A stretch of DNA of 16,919 bases from Bacillota bacterium (GTDB lineage Bacteria > Bacillota > Clostridia > Clostridiales > Clostridiaceae). The stretch covers positions 1 through 16,919 of the forward strand of contig JAEWQX010000016.1 of assembly GCA_023399035.1 (NCBI GenBank). The letters run 5' to 3'. Below, piece by piece: positions 7,165-13,749 of this stretch. Positions within the stretch are counted from its first letter, which is position 1. Every line of letters starts with the position of its first letter. The position numbers and the translations under genes were made by a program. A model generated the notes under the pieces. It had not been told where the DNA came from and made no database searches. It worked only from the letters and a program-made list of their open reading frames with translations.

Positions 7165-8499
7165 TTATCTCGCCCAATCATGAATAACTTCATTGACCAT
7201 TTGAAGTCCTATATTGCCTTCAAGCTTTTCCTGCTTTTCTCTATGTATCCTTTTTATTTCACCATAAGGCTCTTTTAGAGATAATTCTTCATCACCGCAT
7301 ATTACCCATAATGTCTTCTTGTTAAAAGGTTTTATTTCCAGCTCCTTCTCACCAACACCATCTGTGAAATAAACTAATATACAGTTTTTCATATTGTTAT
7401 CTCTTATATATTTAAATACTGGTGAAAATAAAGTAGATCCATTATCCTTACATCTTTTTTCAATATCCTTTTCACTTCTAAGCTTATATACTTTTCTTAT
7501 TTCATTATCACATTCAATAACTGTAACCTTATTCTTATATACATTAGTTATACCTAATATTTCAATCAATATTTTTTTCATCTCATCATCTTTCATACTT
7601 GCACTTATATCTACTGCTACTACAACATCTGCTTCATTTTTAGGAAGACATCCCCTAAGGTCTAAACGTTCAGGCTGCCTTCTATTTCTCCGAACTATAG
7701 TCTTTTTATATCCTGATTTAACCTCTGGTATTGAATTCTTTAAAACACATTCCCATGATATTTCTGGCTTTTCATCATATTTAAGAATAATCTTCTGTAA
7801 TCCTTCTGGAGTGTTTTTATCATATGAACTTATTGCAGTCTTTTTTGTTAATGAACTTATATTTTCTTCATCTATATCAATTTCATCCCATATTTCATGA
7901 GCTTTATTCATATCTAAATCATAAGCTTCATCATTATCATCGTTAATATTGCTCTTGTTAATTCTCAACTTAATAGCCTTATATATCTCTTCTGCATACT
8001 CTTCAACACTCCTGTTTTCACGAAGAGATATATTATGTTCCATATTTATTGATTCAAGTTTTCTGCTGTATCCTGGCAGATCCTTTATATATTGATTTAT
8101 AGAAATATCTAAGGCTGCTCCTACGGCCTCCTTGCTGAATCTGTTCTTTAACTGTCTTTCTCTCTCAAAATGAAGGTTCATTATATGATATATTTCATGC
8201 TTCAATAATGCAGCCATTTCTTTTTTAGTACAGTTAAGAAAGAAGATAGGATTAAAATACATATTGAAGCCATCACGCTTAGGAATAGTTGCAATTGGTA
8301 CTCTTATATCAAATCTTATTTCACGCTTTACCCTTAACATAAAATGTCCAAAAAACGCATCCTGACCTTGAAGAAGAAATAGTATTACTTTTTCAACAAG
8401 ATCAAAAAAACTTCTTTTAAAGAAGTCTCCACATTTATTTTTTTCATCTATAAAATAAATCTCTTTTAAGAGCTCTTCTCTTTCTTCATTAAAATCCAT
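7165..8499 (-). CDS. DUF2201-type putative metallopeptidase plus VWA domain protein
   Basis: A 444-residue cytoplasmic protein. The N-terminal half carries HEIYH at residues 101-105, the HExxH zinc signature, in the context ALLKHEIYHIMNLH, as in the putative metallopeptidase domain of DUF2201 proteins. A charged linker (about 180-290) leads to a von Willebrand A domain with the MIDAS motif D297-I-S299-A-S301, a later Thr356 in NGSTLFSP, and FTDG at 378-381. Such proteins work with MoxR-family AAA+ ATPases, whose gene lies just upstream, usually in assembling or activating a client. The start at 8499 is set by AAGGAG 5 bases upstream. A longer in-frame version from a TTG at 8631 has no binding site and would run through a repeat. 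I cannot tell whether the peptidase motif is active. Confidence 0.87.
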   Translation of the reverse strand: MDFNEEREELLKEIYFIDEKNKCGDFFKRSFFDLVEKVILFLLQGQDAFFGHFMLRVKREIRFDIRVPIATIPKRDGFNMYFNPIFFLNCTKKEMAALLKHEIYHIMNLHFERERQLKNRFSKEAVGAALDISINQYIKDLPGYSRKLESINMEHNISLRENRSVEEYAEEIYKAIKLRINKSNINDDNDEAYDLDMNKAHEIWDEIDIDEENISSLTKKTAISSYDKNTPEGLQKIILKYDEKPEISWECVLKNSIPEVKSGYKKTIVRRNRRQPERLDLRGCLPKNEADVVVAVDISASMKDDEMKKILIEILGITNVYKNKVTVIECDNEIRKVYKLRSEKDIEKRCKDNGSTLFSPVFKYIRDNNMKNCILVYFTDGVGEKELEIKPFNKKTLWVICGDEELSLKEPYGEIKRIHREKQEKLEGNIGLQMVNEVIHDWAR

Positions 8500-8504
8500 A
8501 AAAA

Positions 8505-8510
8505 CTCCTT
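8505..8510 (-). promoter_or_regulatory. Ribosome binding site that sets the VWA gene start
   Basis: AAGGAG on the minus strand, 5 bases before the ATG at 8499. It rules against the 44-residue N-terminal extension that the open frame would allow. Confidence 0.85.
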
Positions 8511-8600
8511 TTCTTAAGCTAAATATCTTATTAACCAATAACAATATTAATTCATAAATGCTTTCTATACATGTATATTTTAGTAGTCTCTTTGAGATTT

Positions 8601-8635
8601 CATACTTTAACTTTAACTTCTCAACTATCAACTAG
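8601..8635 (-). repeat. Short dispersed repeat unit, copy D, inside the cassette
   Basis: Read on the minus strand: TAGTTGATAGTTGAGAAG, then two GTTAAA units. TAGTTGATAGTT is shared exactly with the right arm of the 10604-10734 element. It lies just after the AAA+ gene stop, in the unusually long 140-base gap before the VWA gene. Confidence 0.5.
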
Positions 8636-8639
8636 ATAA

Positions 8640-9725
8640 TTATTTGAATACATTAAAAAATGCTTCTAAAAATCTATCATTATCTAATAGTTTTTCATAA
8701 ATGCTGTCTTTATAATCTCTTTTGATTTCTTTCATTATACCTAATCTTAAGTCCCTTGGGTATAAATCAAGAACTTCTGAAAATAAGTTTAAGTTTCTTT
8801 CACTGTAATTATCCTTAAGATAATTAACTGCATTCTTTATTAGTATATATAATCTAGAATGATTTTCTTTCTGTATCTTTTCCTTTAATTCAAAATCAAG
8901 AATATCATTTTCAAATATCTCCTCAGCCTTTATTAGAGGATTTTTTAGATTCATAAGGAAGCTGCTGAAATCATTAGTAATATCTGCTCCTACATTTCCC
9001 TTTACTACATTCAATAATGTTTCAATTGAATATCTTTCTTTATTTTTCATATAAATATCATATGCTTTTGATACTCTCTCCCAGCTTCTTGGTGTGGCTT
9101 TTATTGTATCACTGCTGTCAGGAGTGTGCAGATATTCTGGAAAAGCTGAAAGAAATTCTATTATATGTTCATTTATATTTCCTTCACTGCTCATCCCCCA
9201 TTTAATCCATTCTTTAATATCAGAATCAAGCTGTATCCATACAAACCTATCTTCCTGTGCTGGATCTAAATCAACAACTTCGTACTGGCTATTATAAAAA
9301 CCATCATTTCTGCTTGAAGGATTCATTGCTGCAATTACTTTTACCCTATTACTTAATATATATCCATTTATTTCTCTATTTAATATTAAGTTCATAAGCT
9401 CCTGAGCAACTGAGTGATCGCATCTGTTTAATTCATCAATGAATAATATAACTTCTGTATTTTCATTTTCATTTAAAACTCTATCTATTTCAACAAGCTT
9501 ATGATGTGTTGCATAAACTGTAGTCTTATTGTCAACTATAGGGAGTCCTCCAATTTCACCCTCCTTTAGAAGATTGGCATCAATAGTAACGAGATAATAT
9601 GACTTCTCTTTTGCTATGCGCTTTACAAGGGATGTCTTACCTATACCGCTTTCTCCAATTATCAATGGTACTTCATTCGATTCAAGCACTAAGCTTACAG
9701 CATTTAAACAATCACTATAATTCAT
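8640..9725 (-). CDS. MoxR-like AAA+ ATPase (AAA_5 type)
   Basis: A 361-residue cytoplasmic ATPase. Walker A is GESGIGKT at residues 24-31; the GEIGGLP segment typical of this family is at 56-62; Walker B is VILFIDEL with Asp97-Glu98; and sensor 1 is AAMNPSS with Asn135. DPAQEDRF further on holds the candidate arginine finger region, and a helical lid and C-terminal segment follow. MoxR-type ATPases form ring oligomers and act with VWA partners as chaperones in metal insertion or complex maturation; the partner gene is next downstream. The start at 9725 fits AAGGAG (9736-9741), 10 bases away. A longer frame beginning at 9767 would overlap the end of the upstream gene and lacks a binding site. 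The gap to the preceding gene is 19 bases, indicating one operon. Confidence 0.9.
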   Translation of the reverse strand: MNYSDCLNAVSLVLESNEVPLIIGESGIGKTSLVKRIAKEKSYYLVTIDANLLKEGEIGGLPIVDNKTTVYATHHKLVEIDRVLNENENTEVILFIDELNRCDHSVAQELMNLILNREINGYILSNRVKVIAAMNPSSRNDGFYNSQYEVVDLDPAQEDRFVWIQLDSDIKEWIKWGMSSEGNINEHIIEFLSAFPEYLHTPDSSDTIKATPRSWERVSKAYDIYMKNKERYSIETLLNVVKGNVGADITNDFSSFLMNLKNPLIKAEEIFENDILDFELKEKIQKENHSRLYILIKNAVNYLKDNYSERNLNLFSEVLDLYPRDLRLGIMKEIKRDYKDSIYEKLLDNDRFLEAFFNVFK

Positions 9726-9735
9726 TTGTTTCACT

Positions 9736-9741
9736 CTCCTT
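9736..9741 (-). promoter_or_regulatory. Ribosome binding site that sets the AAA+ gene start
   Basis: AAGGAG on the minus strand, 10 bases before the ATG at 9725 and inside the 19-base gap after the upstream gene. It favours the 361-residue protein over the 375-residue reading. Confidence 0.7.
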
Positions 9742-9744
9742 ATC

Positions 9745-10524
9745 TTATACTGATAACTTATAATCAACTAAATATTTTTTTGCATTCTTGCTTCCATATT
9801 CTCTTATAAAGTTGATCTTATCCATTTCAAGTATTTCAAGTTCTAAGAAATCTTTTATATAATCCCTGCTTATCTCTTCTTTCCTAACCATTTCAATAAG
9901 AACTTCTACAACTAAGTCCACATCGATACTTTCATATATATACTTAACAACATTTATGTTAGCCTTTATGAAAAGCTTTATTTCATCCAAATCATAGCTC
10001 GCCATATAGTTTATAGCTTCACCATTTTCCTTTATGGCTTCAATCTTTGCCTTTAATGTAGGATTCTTTATGAACTTTATTGCAGCATAGTATGTCTCTA
10101 TAGCTTTAATCTGGACATCTTCACTCGGATTTTCTATATATTTTATAGAATCATAATCTCTGCTTACGGCAATAAGCTGTAACTTTTCACTTGGATTTTC
10201 TACAAACTGTATTGCCCATCCCTTGCTTTTTACAGCTTCTTCAATTACTCTATCACTCTTTAATTGTATATACTCTAATGAATTCCATGCACTTTTAACA
10301 CACATTACAGCAACTTCTTCATCAATGCTTTCAATATATTTTGCGGCCAAAGGAGTTTTCTTTATTGATTCTATCTGAAGCTCCCTGTCTGGATTTTCTA
10401 TATATCTTATATTTGTTCCATTATTTCTTATAATAAATAATTTAAATGTATTATCAGGATCATCTATTTCCCTTATATATTCAGGATTATTTCTCAATTT
10501 TAGTAGTATTTCATCATTATTCAT
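9745..10524 (-). CDS. 22-residue tandem repeat protein (DUF4116-like solenoid), first gene of the AAA+/VWA cassette
   Basis: A 259-residue protein with a regular repeat. A Tyr/Phe-hydrophobic start of the unit recurs at residues 41, 63, 85, 107, 129, 151, 173 and 195, an exact period of 22. The unit reads approximately Y-I-x-N-P-S-x-x-h-Q-x-x-A-I-x(5)-A-I-K, with Asn-Pro at 44, 110, 132 and 154. One looser unit precedes it near residue 16. Each unit looks like two short helices, so the protein is probably an alpha solenoid used for binding, resembling the repeats grouped as DUF4116, though I cannot confirm the family. A charged helical tail (about 205-259) follows. The ribosome binding site AGGAGG (10533-10538) is 8 bases from the ATG. 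It leads the operon with the AAA+ ATPase and may be its adaptor or substrate-recognition part. Confidence 0.8.
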   Translation of the reverse strand: MNNDEILLKLRNNPEYIREIDDPDNTFKLFIIRNNGTNIRYIENPDRELQIESIKKTPLAAKYIESIDEEVAVMCVKSAWNSLEYIQLKSDRVIEEAVKSKGWAIQFVENPSEKLQLIAVSRDYDSIKYIENPSEDVQIKAIETYYAAIKFIKNPTLKAKIEAIKENGEAINYMASYDLDEIKLFIKANINVVKYIYESIDVDLVVEVLIEMVRKEEISRDYIKDFLELEILEMDKINFIREYGSKNAKKYLVDYKLSV

Positions 10525-10603
10525 CTAAATGCCCTCCTTTTTATTAAACTTAGTTTACTGCATAATAATTTCTCTAAGCAAACTTAATCAGTTGAAAATG
10601 GAA

Positions 10604-10734
10604 AGTTGATAATTGATAGTTATGGTTGATATTCCACTGGAATATTCTTATCTATATTTTATTCTTAAAACAATATTTTGTCAGCTAATAATTTATACTT
10701 ATAAATATTAACTATCAGCTATTAACTATCAACT
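10604..10734. repeat. Repeat element C with related inverted ends
   Basis: The left arm (10604-10625) reads AGTTGATAATTGATAGTTAT plus GG. The right arm (10707-10734), read on the minus strand, begins AGTTGATAGTTAATAGCTGA. The ends thus form an imperfect inverted repeat about 130 bases long overall. Between them is a small dyad, GATATTCCACTGGAATATTC, at 10628-10647. No coding frame is present. It fills the gap between relQ and the AAA+/VWA cassette. Confidence 0.5.
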
Positions 10735-10735
10735 A

Positions 10736-10773
10736 AATAAAGCTATGTTCAAGTAACCTCAAACATAGCTTTT
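10736..10773 (-). terminator. Probable terminator of relQ
   Basis: An 11-bp stem (10739-10749 with 10762-10772) lies directly after the relQ stop codon, read on the minus strand. The following T-run is short and interrupted (TTTATTT), so termination may be inefficient. Confidence 0.6.
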
Positions 10774-10774
10774 A

Positions 10775-11566
10775 TTAATCCTTATATTTTTCAATTTCTC
10801 TCTTAACAGAAAACAGCAGGCTGTTAAGCTCCCAGACTTCGCCTTCTTCAATAAGCTTATTAAGTGTCTTTTCATATCTTGATGCTTCTGCATTCTTGCC
10901 TAGTGACATCAATGTTAAAAGTGCATTCATAATACTTGTAATTAAATGTGATTTAACTTCAAATAACTTCTGTGCATCTTTAATTTCATCTTTTATCTCA
11001 AGCATTTCTTCATCTAATCTGAATGCTGCATCTGCTGAACATTTAAGCTTTTCCTTCAACTTTTCAGGTATATGCTGCTTATATTTATAGTTCAGTGAAT
11101 GTTCTATTGTCGCCCAGAAATTCATAGCCAGTGTTCTTATCTGAAACTCTGCTAAAATCTCTACTGGACCTTCTGCCATATTAACAGGATATTTAATTAT
11201 CATATGATAACTTCTATATCCGCTCTCCTTAACATTTCTCACATAATCCTTTTCATAGAGAATCTGCATATCCTTACGGCCTCTTAAAAGCTCAACCACT
11301 GTATCTATATCATCAACAAACTGACACATTATTCTTATTCCTGCGATATCTTCTAATTCGTATCTTATTCTATCTATAGGTATACCAAACTTATTTGCTT
11401 TTTCAAGCATGCTTGAAACTTCCTTTACTCTCCCGGTTACAAACTCTATAGGTGAGTATTCATTTTTTCTTCTATATTCTTTTCTAATTGATCTTAATTT
11501 AACCTTTAACTCATCAACTGCTTGTTCATAAGGCATCAAAAAATTCTTCCAGTCATTTATAGCCAT
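10775..11566 (-). CDS. relQ: RelQ/YjbM-type small alarmone synthetase, (p)ppGpp synthetase
   Basis: A 263-residue cytoplasmic enzyme that transfers pyrophosphate from ATP to GDP or GTP. The order of motifs matches the small alarmone synthetases of Firmicutes: NDWKNFLMPYEQAVDELKVK at the N-terminus, SPIEFVTGRVK (38-48), LEDIAGIRIMCQFVDDI (71-87), ESGYRSYH (114-121), EFQIRTLAMNFWATIEHSLNYK with the key Glu at 140, and a helical tail. No hydrolase (HD) or TGS/ACT domain is present, so it is synthetase-only. The tail after about residue 200 makes it longer than the ~210-residue proteins I know. I chose the ATG at 11566 because AAGGGTG lies 6 bases upstream; an ATG at 11587 has no binding site. 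It is a single gene with its own promoter. Confidence 0.92.
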   Translation of the reverse strand: MAINDWKNFLMPYEQAVDELKVKLRSIRKEYRRKNEYSPIEFVTGRVKEVSSMLEKANKFGIPIDRIRYELEDIAGIRIMCQFVDDIDTVVELLRGRKDMQILYEKDYVRNVKESGYRSYHMIIKYPVNMAEGPVEILAEFQIRTLAMNFWATIEHSLNYKYKQHIPEKLKEKLKCSADAAFRLDEEMLEIKDEIKDAQKLFEVKSHLITSIMNALLTLMSLGKNAEASRYEKTLNKLIEEGEVWELNSLLFSVKREIEKYKD

Positions 11567-11572
11567 TGATAT

Positions 11573-11579
11573 CACCCTT
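11573..11579 (-). promoter_or_regulatory. Ribosome binding site that sets the relQ start
   Basis: AAGGGTG on the minus strand, 6 bases before the ATG at 11566. It excludes the longer reading from 11587, which would contain it. Confidence 0.7.
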
Positions 11580-11600
11580 TTTATCATATCATTCGTTACT

Positions 11601-11629
11601 ATTATAACAAAAAGTTTAAATTATGTATA
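11601..11629 (-). promoter_or_regulatory. Candidate sigma-A promoter of relQ
   Basis: On the minus strand, TATACA (11629-11624) and a perfect TATAAT (11606-11601) are 17 bases apart. This places a transcription start about 28 bases before the relQ start codon. The -35 matches TTGACA at four of six positions. Confidence 0.6.
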
Positions 11630-11829
11630 ATAATTAATCAAAATATCACTGTATTTTTTTATAGTATATATAATATTATTCAGCCGATTCATATTAAGCA
11701 ATATGTACTATAAATCAAGATTTTATATGCATAATCTTTAAATGTTCATTTAAGATAAAACTAAAATAAATGAAAAATCCGTAGAAAATATTGATGGATT
11801 ATATATTTTACTCTACTCATTTTTTAACC
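11630..11829. other. AT-rich intergenic DNA, nothing recognised
   Basis: About 200 bases between the relQ promoter and the tandem hairpins. I see no coding frame, tRNA-like fold or strong promoter. Confidence 0.5.
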
Positions 11830-11935
11830 TTAGTCTTATTTTTTAAAATAAGACTAAACTATATACTAAAGCTAAACTAATAACTTAGTTTATAATATAT
11901 TATTTATTATATTGTGATATAATAAATAATATATT
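11830..11935. promoter_or_regulatory. Three tandem inverted repeats upstream of the DUF2225 gene
   Basis: Three perfect dyads follow each other. They are a 13-bp stem (11830-11842 with 11845-11857), a 7-bp stem (11874-11880 with 11885-11891), and a 19-bp stem (11894-11912 with 11917-11935, loop TGTG). The last one carries TATAAT on both strands next to its centre and ends 10 bases before the ribosome binding site. None is followed by a T-run, so they do not look like terminators. They may be operators, a processed leader or a cruciform-prone promoter. Confidence 0.55.
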
Positions 11936-11955
11936 GATTATATTGAGGTAACTAT

Positions 11956-12633
11956 ATGATGATCGATGATATACGTAATTATTTATTTGATAAGACAGTG
12001 ACTTGCCCAGTATGTGGTTCTAAATTTAAAACAACATGCGTTAAATCAAAGTCACCTAGAATTGACTCTAAAGATTCAGATTTCTTTATAAGATACAGCC
12101 CTAAAGTTAATCCTTATTTTTATGATGTCTGGTTATGCAATTCATGTGGTTATGCTGCGCTGAAATCTGACTTTGAAAATCTAAGAACCTTTAGAAAAGA
12201 ACTTGTCAGGAGCAATGTAACACCTAAATGGACACCTAGAGAATACCCAAGAATACTAGATGAGAAAAATGCTATTGAGCGCTATAAATTAGCTCTTTTA
12301 AATGCAATGCTCACTTCAAGTCCTGATAGCACAAAAGCAATCATTTCACTAAAGATAGCTTGGATGTTTAGGCTTCTTGATGATAAAAAGTTTGAATCAT
12401 CTTTTATTGGACAAGCAGTTGAAGGCTTCAGGGGTGCATATCAAAATGAACCTTTTCCAATATACGGTCTTCAGAGGGATTCCTTATCATATCTTCTTGG
12501 AGAACTGAACAGGAGACTTGGAAATAATGAAGAAGCTTTATTATGGTTTTCAAAAACTATAGTTAATACTAATTCTTCACACAGAGTAAAGGAACTAGCC
12601 AGAGCAGGTAAAGATTTAATTAAAAATGAATAA
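11956..12633 (+). CDS. DUF2225 protein with N-terminal zinc-ribbon
   Basis: A 225-residue cytoplasmic protein of the DUF2225 family, which is common in clostridia and has no established function. Cys17-Pro-Val-Cys20 and Cys61-Asn-Ser-Cys64-Gly form a split zinc ribbon with about 40 residues between the pairs. The C-terminal half is helical and TPR-like: the segment RDSLSYLLGELNRRLGNNEE followed by ALLWFSKTIVN has the spacing of a tetratricopeptide unit. The start is supported by GAGGT (11945-11949), 6 bases upstream; a second ATG follows immediately, so the protein may begin one residue later. The gene is followed after 37 bases by a chemoreceptor-like gene, probably in the same transcript, and is preceded by strong inverted repeats that may control it. 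Confidence 0.88.
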   Translation: MMIDDIRNYLFDKTVTCPVCGSKFKTTCVKSKSPRIDSKDSDFFIRYSPKVNPYFYDVWLCNSCGYAALKSDFENLRTFRKELVRSNVTPKWTPREYPRILDEKNAIERYKLALLNAMLTSSPDSTKAIISLKIAWMFRLLDDKKFESSFIGQAVEGFRGAYQNEPFPIYGLQRDSLSYLLGELNRRLGNNEEALLWFSKTIVNTNSSHRVKELARAGKDLIKNE

Positions 12634-12670
12634 AAATTTATTATTACGATTTAGATAGGAGGAATATTTA

Positions 12671-13627
12671 ATGAACTTTTTTAAGAATAAAAAATCGAAA
12701 GACTCTCCAACCGAGGAATATTACGTAAAAACTGGAATTAAAAATGAATCTATAGTAAATGTAGAAAATTCAGAATCTAATACTAATACTAGAATAAATG
12801 AATTAAAAATCAAAACTGATGATATAAATAATTCATTGAGAACTCTATCAGATTCTGTTTCATTATTAACAAATTCCAAGGATGATTATAGCAGTGAAAT
12901 CGTTCATACTAAAGATATATTATCTGGCTTTAGTTCAAATATGGAGAATTTAGCTGAAAATATAACTAATGTTCACATCAAGGTCTTAGATACAGACAAA
13001 GTTGCTGACTCAGGATTGAATGTAATTGACAGTCTTGAAAGTTCTCTAAATGAACTTGAAAGTTCATTTACTGTTTCAAATTCTACTGTAAACTCATTAG
13101 TTTCAAAATTGGAATCTGTAAATACGATTACAGACTCTATAAGTCAGATTGCAAATCAAACAAACCTTTTATCTTTAAATGCAGCAATTGAAGCTGCAAG
13201 AGCAGGGGAAGCAGGCAAGGGATTTTCTGTTGTAGCCGGAGAGGTAAAACGTCTTGCTGAAAATTCTGAAGCTGCTGTAAAGAGTATAACTAAAATACTT
13301 GATGAAATACGTTCTGATATTTTAAGTGCCTCTCAAGCTATGGAAAGTGGTAATTCTGCTTTAAAAGTGCAGCATGATTCTTTATATGAAGCAAAAGATA
13401 ACTTTTCAAATATAAAATCTTCAATTGAAGATGCTGCTGAAGAAATAAATACCTGTATAACAAATCTTACTACTGCTTATGAAGCTAAAGATACTGTTGT
13501 TTCATGTGTTGAAAATTTAGAAAAGAATTATGCTGAACATGAATCTATTGCAAATGAAGTAGCTTCTACAATTGATTCAAAATGTAATGAAATTAAGAAT
13601 ATCTCAAAAGAAATATCTGAAATATAA
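12671..13627 (+). CDS. Soluble methyl-accepting chemotaxis-like protein
   Basis: A 318-residue protein with the chemoreceptor signalling domain and no membrane segment. The conserved hairpin tip is at about residues 160-200: IANQTNLLSLNAAIEAARAG, then EAGKGFSVVAGEVKRLAENS. Long heptad-patterned coiled-coil arms lie on both sides (about 40-155 and 200-318). The tip is close to the consensus, so it should be able to contact CheA and CheW. The first 40 residues are polar and disordered-looking, and no recognisable sensor domain (PAS, GAF, Cache, haem-binding) is present. The ribosome binding site AGGAGG (12657-12662) is 8 bases from the ATG. It shares a transcript with the upstream DUF2225 gene, a pairing that could mean the two proteins work together. 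The input signal is unknown. Confidence 0.92.
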   Translation: MNFFKNKKSKDSPTEEYYVKTGIKNESIVNVENSESNTNTRINELKIKTDDINNSLRTLSDSVSLLTNSKDDYSSEIVHTKDILSGFSSNMENLAENITNVHIKVLDTDKVADSGLNVIDSLESSLNELESSFTVSNSTVNSLVSKLESVNTITDSISQIANQTNLLSLNAAIEAARAGEAGKGFSVVAGEVKRLAENSEAAVKSITKILDEIRSDILSASQAMESGNSALKVQHDSLYEAKDNFSNIKSSIEDAAEEINTCITNLTTAYEAKDTVVSCVENLEKNYAEHESIANEVASTIDSKCNEIKNISKEISEI

Positions 13628-13636
13628 CATAATAAG

Positions 13637-13682
13637 AAGATCGCATAATATTTAACTCTCAATGCGATCTTAATTTGTTTTT
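13637..13682 (+). terminator. Terminator of the DUF2225/chemoreceptor unit
   Basis: A 10-bp perfect stem, AAGATCGCAT and ATGCGATCTT (13637-13646 with 13662-13671), starts 9 bases after the stop codon. It is followed by AATTTGTTTTT, an imperfect T-run. The loop is 15 bases. Confidence 0.75.
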
Positions 13683-13749
13683 ATTAAATTTTTCATTTAT
13701 AAATCTTAGAATATAATGATATTTTTTATCATTATAACCTTAAATACTT

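Noticed and set aside
7394..7900. A 168-codon open frame on the plus strand
   Set aside because: It is antisense to the VWA gene, rich in Ser/Leu/Phe as expected for the complement of a Lys/Glu-rich AT-rich gene, and has no ribosome binding site.
8500..8631. 44-residue N-terminal extension of the VWA protein from a TTG
   Set aside because: No ribosome binding site, the frame crosses a dispersed repeat, and a strong AAGGAG serves the internal ATG at 8499.
10604..10734. CRISPR-like array, because similar short units recur
   Set aside because: The units are imperfect, unequal in spacing and arranged as inverted ends; there are no spacers of constant length and no cas genes.
13713..13735. Hairpin ATAATGATA / TATCATTAT as terminator of the metallophosphoesterase gene
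   Set aside because: The stem is only A-T rich and no T-run follows on the minus strand; it may be chance pairing.
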